Source of the DNA: Methanosarcina sp. KYL-1
GTDB lineage: Archaea; Halobacteriota; Methanosarcinia; Methanosarcinales; Methanosarcinaceae
Direction: 5' to 3'
Assembly: GCF_024372725.1 (NCBI RefSeq)
Contig: NZ_VOUA01000007.1
Span: 1 to 64,000, forward strand
Length of the DNA stretch: 64,000 bases
Positions 1-7,476 of the stretch are shown here, piece after piece. The notes below the pieces were generated by a model. That model saw only the letters and a program-made list of their open reading frames with translations. It searched no databases and was not told the DNA's origin. Position 1 is the first letter of the stretch; the number at the start of each line of letters is the position of its first letter. A program made the translations under genes and the position numbers.

Positions 1-4
1 TTGC

Positions 5-128
5 TTATGGCGGCCATAGCGGCAGGGCAACTCCTGTTACCCATCCCGAACACAGCAGATAAGCCTGCCCGCGTTCCTTACTGTACTGAAGTGCGCGAGC
101 CTTCGGGAACTCTGGATCGCTGCCATAT
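5..128 (+). rRNA. rrf: 5S ribosomal RNA
   Basis: This is an archaeal-type 5S rRNA. The ends pair as a terminal helix (about 6-14 with 119-127). The interior has the conserved loop segment CCCATCCCGAACAC at about 40-53 and a 3' domain with CTTCGGGAA. The RNA is about 123 nt, normal for methanogens. It sits at the very start of the window, so the 16S and 23S genes presumably lie just upstream, but that is inferred. No tRNA follows it. Boundaries come from the helix and may be off by a few bases. Confidence 0.93.
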
Positions 129-685
129 TCCCTTTCATTTCTTTAATTCTGTTTTTCTCTTTGTTTTTTCCTTTTTCTGATCCTTATTTCCCTTTTAGTC
201 CGCTTGAGCTTAGCCTCGGCCGATAAATGAACTGCCTGCTTTGCGATTATGTCGCAGCTCCCCTAAATCTCCTTTTTTGCTAACGATGTCCAACTCCGGT
301 TGGTTAAGCGAAGCTTTTTGAAAATAAACAGGGTCCGGTGTCTAACCGCAATTTGTCAGTTCATCCCGGTTCCGGTCCCTGCCCCGCAAGGGGCGCGCCA
401 ACCCGCCCGCTGCGGCGGGCGGCTTTAAGCTGGCAAGTGGAATATTAAAAAAATCCAATTCGCAGATAATTAGCAGATTATTTTGTTAAATTTTTGAGGA
501 AATTGGGAATCCTGGATTATAATAGTACCTGAAATCAGTAATTCAAAAAACGCACATGAAACTCATCGAGTAACAGGCACAAATAAATGAAAGCACTTTA
601 AAGCACTTTCATGCCAAAGAAAAGATTGGCTTCAGGCTTAATTTGCTGAAGCCTCAAATTATTTGTTTTCCATCTTTCTGTCTTT
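129..685. other. Gene-free region after 5S rRNA
   Basis: There is no credible coding sequence between the 5S rRNA and the end of the transporter gene, which is on the opposite strand. Apart from the hairpin island at about 281-425 it is AT-rich. The short direct repeat AAAGCACTTT(A/C)A at about 592-611 lies near the transporter's 3' end. Confidence 0.7.
281..425. ncRNA. Possible structured RNA or rRNA-operon trailer (hairpin cluster)
   Basis: This GC-rich island in AT-rich intergenic DNA packs several self-complementary elements. These are CCAAC/GTTGG (290-294 with 299-303), AAGC/GCTT (306-309 with 313-316) followed by a T run, and CAGGG.CCGG (329-338) pairing with CCGG.CCCTG (372-381). A GCCCC/GGGGC stem closed by a GCAA tetraloop follows (381-394), then an 8-bp stem CCGCCCGC/GCGGGCGG (403-410 with 415-422). 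No open reading frame spans it. It could be the processed trailer or terminator of the rRNA operon, or an independent RNA. I do not recognise a known family. Confidence 0.4.
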
Positions 686-2071
686 TCAAGCAAGCAGCTT
701 TAAAATAACATCCTTCCAGCCCATAACAAATACGACCAGGATGATCAGGGGGAGGAAGTATGCAACATAAGGTTTGATCCATTTAGGGAACTTTATTCCC
801 TCTCCGGTATCCGCTTCTTTTATGAAGTTGCTCCAGCCCCAGCCCAGGTCATTGGTACAGAAAAGTACGAAGACCAGTGCGCCCAGGGGAAGCAGGTTGT
901 TGCTCAGGATGAAATCTTCAAGGTCCAGCACAACGGTGCCTTCTCCCAGGGGGGCAAAGCTGTTCCAGGGGCCGAAGCCAAGCGCACAGGGCAGGGAGAG
1001 GGCAAATATTCCTATCCCGTTTATCAGGGCGGCTTTCTTCCGGTTCCAGCCCCATTCGTCAATAGTGAAAGCCATTATGTTTTCAAAGACAGCGATCACG
1101 GTTGTCATGGTAGCAAATGTAAGGAACATAAAGAATAGGCTGCCCCATAGCTGCCCACCGAGCATCTGGTTGAAGATGTTAGGGAGAGTTACGAAGACCA
1201 GGCCCGGGCCGGTTCCTACGTTCACACCGAAGGCAAAGGCTGTGGGAAAGATCACCATGCCTGCCAGCAGGGCAACCAGCGTGTCCAGTGCCATAACATG
1301 CAGGGACTCGCCTGTAAGGGAACGCTCCTTTCCAATGTAGCTCCCGAAAATTGCCATGCCACCTAAGCCGAGGCTCAGGGTAAAGAATGCCTGTCCCATG
1401 GCGGCATATATTCCTTCCCATCCGAAGTTTGAAAAGTCCGGTTTCAGGTAGAAGCTAAGTCCTGCATCGGCTCCTGGCAGGGTAACGGCTTTGAAGACCA
1501 GTATCAAGAGCATGATAAACATGCCTGACATCATGAATTTTCCTACCCTTTCTACACCTTTCTGAAGCCCCAGGGAACAGACGAAAAAGCCCAGGACCAC
1601 CACGATGGCCATCCAGAAGATCAGTTCTCCGGTACTGCCAAGGAAGGCTCCGAAAGCGGTTCCTATTTCTTCAGGGGCAAGTCCGGAAAAAGCGCCTGTC
1701 AGCTCCCTGTAAAAATAGGCAAAGCCCCACCCTGCGACAGTTGTGTAAAACATCATGAGGATGACGTTTCCTATGATTCCCAGGTAGCCGAAGATGTGCC
1801 ATTTGCTTTTTGCAGGTTCAAGTGCCCGCATGGCTCCTGCTATGTTCTTACGGCCTGCCCTACCTATCGAAAACTCCATTACCATGATCGGAAGGCCGAG
1901 TAATAGCAGGAATGCCAAATACACTAAAACGAAAGCAGCTCCTCCGTATTTACCAGTGATGAAGGGAAAACGCCAGACGTTCCCAAGCCCTATTGCACAC
2001 CCGGCAGAGATTAGCAGGAAGCCTAACCTGCTTCCTAGCTGCTCACGTTCACCCGTTTTTCTTTCTGACAT
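686..2071 (-). CDS. Sodium:neurotransmitter symporter (NSS/SNF) family transporter
   Basis: This is a sodium-coupled secondary transporter in the cytoplasmic membrane. Prokaryotic relatives (LeuT/TnaT type) import amino acids, but the substrate cannot be read here. The 461 residues form about 11 hydrophobic segments, the usual prokaryotic size. The signature GNVWRFP at residues 30-36, in the unwound first helix that binds sodium and substrate, is intact and followed by a glycine-rich stretch. The ATG start has a GGAG ribosome-binding site 9 bases upstream. It is transcribed alone toward the 5S gene, with about 500 bp of AT-rich DNA upstream. Family assignment is firm and substrate is unknown. 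Confidence 0.93.
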   Translation of the reverse strand: MSERKTGEREQLGSRLGFLLISAGCAIGLGNVWRFPFITGKYGGAAFVLVYLAFLLLLGLPIMVMEFSIGRAGRKNIAGAMRALEPAKSKWHIFGYLGIIGNVILMMFYTTVAGWGFAYFYRELTGAFSGLAPEEIGTAFGAFLGSTGELIFWMAIVVVLGFFVCSLGLQKGVERVGKFMMSGMFIMLLILVFKAVTLPGADAGLSFYLKPDFSNFGWEGIYAAMGQAFFTLSLGLGGMAIFGSYIGKERSLTGESLHVMALDTLVALLAGMVIFPTAFAFGVNVGTGPGLVFVTLPNIFNQMLGGQLWGSLFFMFLTFATMTTVIAVFENIMAFTIDEWGWNRKKAALINGIGIFALSLPCALGFGPWNSFAPLGEGTVVLDLEDFILSNNLLPLGALVFVLFCTNDLGWGWSNFIKEADTGEGIKFPKWIKPYVAYFLPLIILVVFVMGWKDVILKLLA

Positions 2072-2579
2072 CTTTTTTCTCCTGAATGCTGTATTTTCTC
2101 ATTCATTCAGTATTTTCGTGGATGTTAGAGGGGATGCTGGATGAATTCTTAATTTTGGTTTAATTTATTAGTGTTACACAGTTTTATGACGATTGTTACA
2201 TGGACATTATCTATCCAATAATATATTGAATGGTGTTACGCCATGTCCTACGATTACATGTTATGCAAAATCATGCCACACCGTGCCCAGCAATGTAAAT
2301 TAATCAGCATATTCGCTTAAAAATATATCTTTTTTATATTGACAGATTCCTGCTGAAAATTGCTGATAAACGAACGCTATTTCCTGATATGTAAAGAGGT
2401 TTCTATGCAGGAATATGGACTTGAATCTTGAAATTTTTCATTTCTTTTAATGAATGAGTCTTGAATATAATGAGTCTTAAATGAGATGAGAGTATCATAA
2501 GTAATTCTTAAAGCTTCAAAATAATCCTTAAGGTTCCCAAATTGGGCTTCTTTTTAGAAGAGTATAAAATGAAATGGAA
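2072..2579. other. Gene-free region between transporter and NAC gene
   Basis: AT-rich spacer upstream of the transporter and downstream of the NAC gene. Several TATA-like stretches occur (for example around 2220-2235 and 2322-2340), but none can be assigned to one start site. No hairpin terminator or coding sequence is seen. Confidence 0.6.
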
Positions 2580-2933
2580 TCAGGCAGAGGAGAGTGCCAC
2601 GATGGCTTCTGCCAGATCTCCGTTTGAATTCTTAAGGGCTTCTCGAGCTTCCTCTTCGGAAACGCCGGTCTGCTCCATAACCAGTTTGATATCTTCTGTG
2701 GGGATTTCCAGTTCTTTCGGGACTTCCTTTGCATCGCCGACGATCTGGTATGTATCGGAACCCTGGACTCTCATGATGGTTACATTTGCATTTTCGATGA
2801 TTATCCTGGAGTCCGCGGTGTTAATGATTACTTCCTCAACATTATTGAGTTCCTTGACATCTATCCCCATCTGTTTCATCATCTGTTTCATTTTGGCCGG
2901 GTTCATTCCCCGGCCTCCCATTCCTGGAATCAT
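2580..2933 (-). CDS. nac: Nascent polypeptide-associated complex protein (alpha-NAC homologue)
   Basis: This is the archaeal homologue of eukaryotic alpha-NAC, a ribosome-associated chaperone that contacts nascent chains as a homodimer in the cytoplasm. The 117 residues comprise a Met/Gly-rich N-terminus (MIPGMGGRGMNPAKM), a beta-rich NAC domain at about residues 30-75, and a C-terminal UBA domain at about 80-117 (EEEAREALKNSNGDLAEAI). Size and layout match archaeal NAC proteins. A GGAGAAGGGG ribosome-binding site precedes the ATG. The IscA-like gene lies 90 bp upstream on the same strand, so the two may be co-transcribed. Confidence 0.93.
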   Translation of the reverse strand: MIPGMGGRGMNPAKMKQMMKQMGIDVKELNNVEEVIINTADSRIIIENANVTIMRVQGSDTYQIVGDAKEVPKELEIPTEDIKLVMEQTGVSEEEAREALKNSNGDLAEAIVALSSA

Positions 2934-3023
2934 AAGATCCCCTTCTCCTTTGTATTTAGTTTCCCCGTGCTTTTTTCTATTCTGGCAGCTTCATAAGCCG
3001 CTGCGCGATTTTTGTGTTATCGA

Positions 3024-3341
3024 TTAGTGGCAGCCACCGCAGGTGCCGCATCCGCCTGCACTGGGGTTGCGGATCAGGAATCCTTTCCCGTTTTCATCCT
3101 CTATGTAATCGATGCTGCCCTCAGAGAAGCTTTTCTCAATGTCCTTTGCCATGACGAGTTTGATTCCGTTGCTTTCCACTGTAACGTCATCTTCCCCTAC
3201 TTCATCGTCAAGGGCCAGCCCGTACTGGACTCCGCTGCAGGCTACACCGGCAACAAATATCCTCAGTGCAAGTTCGGGTTTGCCTTCCTGTTCCAGCAGT
3301 GTTTTCAGTTCAGCAGCAGCTTTTTCTGTTACTTCGATCAT
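3024..3341 (-). CDS. IscA/HesB-family iron-sulfur cluster protein
   Basis: This is an A-type carrier or scaffold protein that binds an Fe-S cluster or iron and passes it to apoproteins in the cytoplasm. The 105 residues cover one HesB domain. Cys35 (in VAGVACSG) and the C-terminal pair Cys98/Cys101 are the family's ligands. The tail CGTCGGCH adds Cys104 and a terminal His, a slightly extended ligand set. A GAGGT ribosome-binding site precedes the ATG. It is upstream of nac on the same strand and is not linked here to the sufC/sufBD genes 40 kb away. Confidence 0.92.
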   Translation of the reverse strand: MIEVTEKAAAELKTLLEQEGKPELALRIFVAGVACSGVQYGLALDDEVGEDDVTVESNGIKLVMAKDIEKSFSEGSIDYIEDENGKGFLIRNPSAGGCGTCGGCH

Positions 3342-3655
3342 TGTATGTACCTCTTTTATAGTTTTTTAAAATACTTCATCAGTTGAAGACTATAATCCTG
3401 TGGAATAAGCCATCCGTTACAGCTTACTGATAACTTCCAAACGTTAAATAGTCTTGCATTATTTTATAACGCTTATAAACAGTCGGTGCCTGTTTTCTCA
3501 CCTGAAAATAGCCTGTTTTCAAATAAATCCTTTGTGTGAAGCGTGGATTTCTTTTAGCAGGAATCAGGTTGTTCTACGTAAATACATTAATATATCTTCT
3601 ATATTATATAATTTTCCCTCTATATTTAATCTAAGGACCGCCCTTTACAGGGTAT
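3342..3655. other. Gene-free region, AT-rich
   Basis: Spacer between two minus-strand genes. It contains the TATA-rich stretch ATATATCTTCTATATTATAT at about 3588-3609. On the minus strand this lies about 250 bp upstream of the IscA-like gene, too far to be its core promoter. No RNA or coding sequence is seen. Confidence 0.5.
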
Positions 3656-4816
3656 TCACACAAATTCGGCGTCTTCATCCACCGGCTCTTCCAGCACTTC
3701 GGCATTGTAAGCATTTATTTCCAGAGAGTTTCGCTTTCCTTTAACTTCCCAGACCGGAATGTACACAAGTTCTACCTCCAGTTCTATCTCATCGGGTTTA
3801 GGGCTGATACTCCTTTGTTCGTAGATGATTGCCTGCCCTTCGGTATTGTTGAAGCGCATTTCCCGCGTGTTTTCTTCTACTATTGAATCCAGAAGAATTT
3901 TTTCTGCCTGCTTCCTGTCAACGTTGTGCCTCTTAACTTCATACTGCACTGCAGGGATCCGGGTTGGCGTTCCGAGGCCTTCAAGCTCCAGGTCTTCTTT
4001 TGTTTTGTTCAGTGCATTCAGGAAACCTTTCCCCTCTCCCGTAATGGTCAGAATTTTGGACCTGACACGCTTTTCAGCTTCTACGGTGTAGGTGTATTTC
4101 CAGAATGGCACAAACTTCAGGACCGCATCTTTGGGGCTGCTCAGGTAAGGTTTGGCAATGATGATTGCCTGCTCCTTGGAAATCCTGGGTTCCACCGATT
4201 TTATGTTCAGCACATCGTATGAATCTACCCTGGGAATTTCAACGTGTTCCGGCTTCTTTACAGGTTTTCTGTTTTCATAAGCTCCTTCCGACGGCCTGGG
4301 CACAAAAGAGGGTTTTTCCTCCTCTTTTTTCAGTTCCTGCAGAGGCACTAGCCCGGCGTTGAACTCCATTTCTTTTCCTGTATACTTTTCTTCGATTTTT
4401 TCAATTTCTTCATGTGCTTTTACAGGGAGTTCGGGGGATGTCCAGGTTTCTTTTTCCGGGATTTCGGGTTCCTGAGGAGGAGCTTTAGCTTTCCTTTCCA
4501 TGTTTGCAAGAACCGCTCTTCCAATCTGCAGGGCCAGCTCGTCCCTGTCCCATACATAGATCCCGAGTTCGGCCGCGTACTCGTTGAACTCTCCTGTGGT
4601 TTTCTGGGTCATCACATAGATTCCGGTGCTACCCTTTATCTCTTCGGAAAATGTTTTTATTTCCTCATAGTCAGGCTGTATCGTACACCTGACGTAAGCC
4701 TGATGCCTGTTTTTCTCCACAAGGATCTCACAGGAGCCGGATATTGTGACACTGTATCCGGATGATTTGAAGATGTCCACGAGGATTTCTAAAAGGTCTT
4801 GCTTCATGATTCTCAT
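3656..4816 (-). CDS. Hypothetical protein with N-terminal restriction-endonuclease-like domain
   Basis: I recognise no characterised family for the whole protein. The first 110 or so residues look like a nuclease-fold (Mrr-type) domain: a hydrophobic helix, a strand with SGSCEILVEKN, then VRCTIQP and GIYVMTQKT, ending in GIYVWDRDELA. A charged Glu/Pro/Lys linker follows (about 115-200), then a C-terminal half with repeated alpha/beta patterns (about 200-386). No classical catalytic Asp-Glu-Lys triad is obvious, so activity is doubtful. In-frame starts exist at 4834 (GTG), 4816 and 4807 (ATG), none with a clear ribosome-binding site. I chose 4816. It is divergent from the debranching enzyme gene. 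Confidence 0.7.
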   Translation of the reverse strand: MRIMKQDLLEILVDIFKSSGYSVTISGSCEILVEKNRHQAYVRCTIQPDYEEIKTFSEEIKGSTGIYVMTQKTTGEFNEYAAELGIYVWDRDELALQIGRAVLANMERKAKAPPQEPEIPEKETWTSPELPVKAHEEIEKIEEKYTGKEMEFNAGLVPLQELKKEEEKPSFVPRPSEGAYENRKPVKKPEHVEIPRVDSYDVLNIKSVEPRISKEQAIIIAKPYLSSPKDAVLKFVPFWKYTYTVEAEKRVRSKILTITGEGKGFLNALNKTKEDLELEGLGTPTRIPAVQYEVKRHNVDRKQAEKILLDSIVEENTREMRFNNTEGQAIIYEQRSISPKPDEIELEVELVYIPVWEVKGKRNSLEINAYNAEVLEEPVDEDAEFV

Positions 4817-4944
4817 TTGCTTTATATCTTGCACAGCTAAAATAGTTTATGTTTACAATTGAAATATAATAATTTCCAGCTTCATGGAACTGCCGGATTT
4901 CTACAGGATATCCATTTTTCCCCGGATTTTCCCTGGAACTACAG

Positions 4945-4953
4945 CTATATAAG
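4945..4953 (+). promoter_or_regulatory. TATA box for the glycogen debranching enzyme gene
   Basis: CTATATAAG is centred about 29 bp before the ATG at 4978. Archaeal transcription starts about 25 bp after the TATA box, so the mRNA leader would be only a few bases, although AGGT lies just upstream of the start codon. Confidence 0.5.
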
Positions 4954-4977
4954 AAATCAAAACCTAATCAGGTAGAT

Positions 4978-6972
4978 ATGAGCGGGATAAGGCTTGGGGC
5001 CGATTCTTTTTCAAGCTACGAAGCCGGCATAAAGAAGGAGTGGGTCATAGGAAACGGGCTTGGAGGATATGCCTCGTCCACGGTTATAGGGGCAGGGGCA
5101 AGGACTTATCATGGGCTGCTGGTTGCGGCTCCCAGGGATTCTCCGGGCAGGGTCCTGCTGCTCTCTTCCCTTGATGAAGAGCTTTCCCGTAAAGAAGATT
5201 CCCGCAAAGAAGAAGCCTACAGGCTTGCAACCCATAAATATCCGGGTACGGTCTCTCCCACAGGTTTCAACTACCTTAGCAGGTTTGTCCTTGATCCTTT
5301 TCCTATCTGGGTGTTTCGGGCCGGGGACTTTACGGTGAAAAAAAAGGTTTTCATGGTCTACGGCAGGAATACAACTGTCATCCTGTATGAGGTCAGTTGC
5401 CGGAAGGAGGGGGGTTTTCTGAGGCTCTATCCCCTTGTGAATTCCCGAAGTTTCCACGGGACCACCCGTTCTCAAAACATGTCTTTTTCCCAGGAAGCGG
5501 AGAGGAAAGGAATCAGGATAGAAAGTTCGAATGGCTCTGTTTTCTGGCTTTCATCCAATCTTCACTACCGTCCTGACCCCAGGTGGTACTACAATTTTGA
5601 GTATGATACTGAAAAGCAAAGAGGGCTTGCCTTCCAGGAAGACAATTTCAACCCCGGGTGCTTTGAAAGCCAGCTGGACCAGGGAACATCCCGCTTCTTT
5701 GTTGCCGCTTCTACTGAGGATATCTCATCCTTGACCCTCGAAGTTGCCGAAGAACTCTATACCAGGGCGGTATACCGCCAGAACCTCCTCGCCTTCAATT
5801 CAAGGCTTACCGAACCTTTCGCCCTGAAACTCCTCAGGGCAACTGATGCCTTCATTGTGAAGCAGCCTGCTACAGGTGAAAAGACGGTTATTGCCGGCTA
5901 TCCCTGGTTTTCAGACTGGGGGCGGGATGCCATGATATCTCTCCCCGGACTGGCCCTCATTACCCGCCGTTTTGAGGATGCCAGGTCTATCCTTGAAAAC
6001 TTTGCCAGGCACTGCCGGAAGGGCCTTATTCCCAATAGCTTCCCGGCTTTCGGAGGAGAAGCCATCTATAACACCGTAGATGCCTCCCTGTGGTTTATTC
6101 ATGTCCTGGGACGCTATTTTGCATACACGAAGGACCTCGTTTTTCTATCCGATGTCTGGAGCACCGTGGATGATATCATCGAAAACTACTGGAAGGGCAC
6201 GGATTTCGGGATTGGAATGGATTCTGATTACCTTATCCGCCAGGGTCCCCAGCTTACCTGGATGGACGCAAAAATCGGAGACTTTGAGGTGACCCCGAGG
6301 GAGGGAAAGGCATGTGAAATTAATGCCCTCTGGTACAACGCCCTGAAAACTGCTTCTCAAATCGGAAACCTCCTCGGAAAGGATGTTGCTCCTTACGAGA
6401 CCCTGGCAGCAGGGGCAGCTTCGAACTTTGAAGAGCTTTTCTGGAACCCGGATAAAAACTGCCTCTTTGATCTCGTATCCCTGGACAAAGGCGGAAATCA
6501 GGTCAGGGACCCGGCAGTCCGCCCTAACCAGATCCTTGCAGTTGCCCTTCCTTACACAATGCTCTCCTCCGAAAAAGAAAAGGCAATTGTGGACCGGGTC
6601 GAACAGGACCTTTTGACCCCCTTCGGGCTCAGGACCCTCTCAAGAGACCACCCCTCCTATATAGGGCGCTATCAGGGTGACCCCAGGAGCAGGGACCTTG
6701 CCTACCACAACGGCACGGTCTGGCCCTGGCTCGTTGGGGCTTACGTGAAAGCCTACCGCAAGGTCCACAATTATTCAAAAGAAAGCCTGGAAAACATGCG
6801 GGCTCTCATCAAGGGCTTTGACATGAACCTCGAGTCAGGTGGTATCGGTACCATCTCCGAAGTTTTTGACGGGGATTACCCCTATACTCCGGGTGGCTGC
6901 ATCGCCCAGGCCTGGAGCGTTGCGGAAGTTTTGAGGGCTTATGTGGAAGACGTGCTCGGGATCAAACCCTGA
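4978..6972 (+). CDS. Glycogen debranching enzyme (amylo-alpha-1,6-glucosidase)
   Basis: This enzyme hydrolyses alpha-1,6 branch points during breakdown of the storage glycogen that Methanosarcina makes. The 664 residues match the archaeal/bacterial family. An N-terminal glycogen-debranching domain (about 20-220) begins with EWVIGNGLGGYASSTVIG. A C-terminal (alpha/alpha)6 barrel (about 285-655) has the family block WFSDWGRDAMISLPGL at about 307-322 and the later YHNGTVWPWLVGAYV. A conserved SEVFDGD block sits near the end. The ATG start has AGGT upstream and its own TATA box. It is monocistronic, with no other glycogen gene in the window. Confidence 0.94.
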   Translation: MSGIRLGADSFSSYEAGIKKEWVIGNGLGGYASSTVIGAGARTYHGLLVAAPRDSPGRVLLLSSLDEELSRKEDSRKEEAYRLATHKYPGTVSPTGFNYLSRFVLDPFPIWVFRAGDFTVKKKVFMVYGRNTTVILYEVSCRKEGGFLRLYPLVNSRSFHGTTRSQNMSFSQEAERKGIRIESSNGSVFWLSSNLHYRPDPRWYYNFEYDTEKQRGLAFQEDNFNPGCFESQLDQGTSRFFVAASTEDISSLTLEVAEELYTRAVYRQNLLAFNSRLTEPFALKLLRATDAFIVKQPATGEKTVIAGYPWFSDWGRDAMISLPGLALITRRFEDARSILENFARHCRKGLIPNSFPAFGGEAIYNTVDASLWFIHVLGRYFAYTKDLVFLSDVWSTVDDIIENYWKGTDFGIGMDSDYLIRQGPQLTWMDAKIGDFEVTPREGKACEINALWYNALKTASQIGNLLGKDVAPYETLAAGAASNFEELFWNPDKNCLFDLVSLDKGGNQVRDPAVRPNQILAVALPYTMLSSEKEKAIVDRVEQDLLTPFGLRTLSRDHPSYIGRYQGDPRSRDLAYHNGTVWPWLVGAYVKAYRKVHNYSKESLENMRALIKGFDMNLESGGIGTISEVFDGDYPYTPGGCIAQAWSVAEVLRAYVEDVLGIKP

Positions 6973-7476
6973 GGCAATTCTGGGATTTCATAATTTTAAA
7001 ACTCACTCAGAATCTCATTTTGCGTTTGCTTTTCTATCGTCTACAAAGGCTCTTAATTTGAAGGCGTGCCATTTTCCCTGCTGGCTGCCAAAAAGTGTTA
7101 ATTGATGTTCTTACAAAATTTGATTTACTCATAACGCTGGTTTACTTCTAAAATCATGTAATTTTCTGTCCCCTTTACTCGCAGAAAAGGTTCTATAATT
7201 TTTATTATTTATGTTGAAGTTTTACTTATATATTGGAACTTTTTTAAGGTATATCTGGAGATTTTCAGGGTATAAAGCCTTATTAATTTCCTGAAAAGTC
7301 GATTATATAATTCTTCTTGAACTACTCTTTTACATCTTTTTTATAAATAGTATGCAAAGTTTTATAACTTACTTACTCAATGTTTTTATGCTTTATTTAT
7401 ATAATATAACTTATTAATGTCTAAAAAAATTTACTATCTATTCTACTACACATTCTTTTCCAAAGGGGAATTTCTG
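6973..7476. other. Gene-free AT-rich region before the C1 protease
   Basis: The last 200 bp are more than 70 percent AT by eye, with several TATA-like runs (for example 7340-7350 and 7393-7410). These make a promoter for the protease gene likely, but no single TATA box can be picked. An ATG at 7417 is in frame with the protease but has no ribosome-binding site. Confidence 0.55.
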
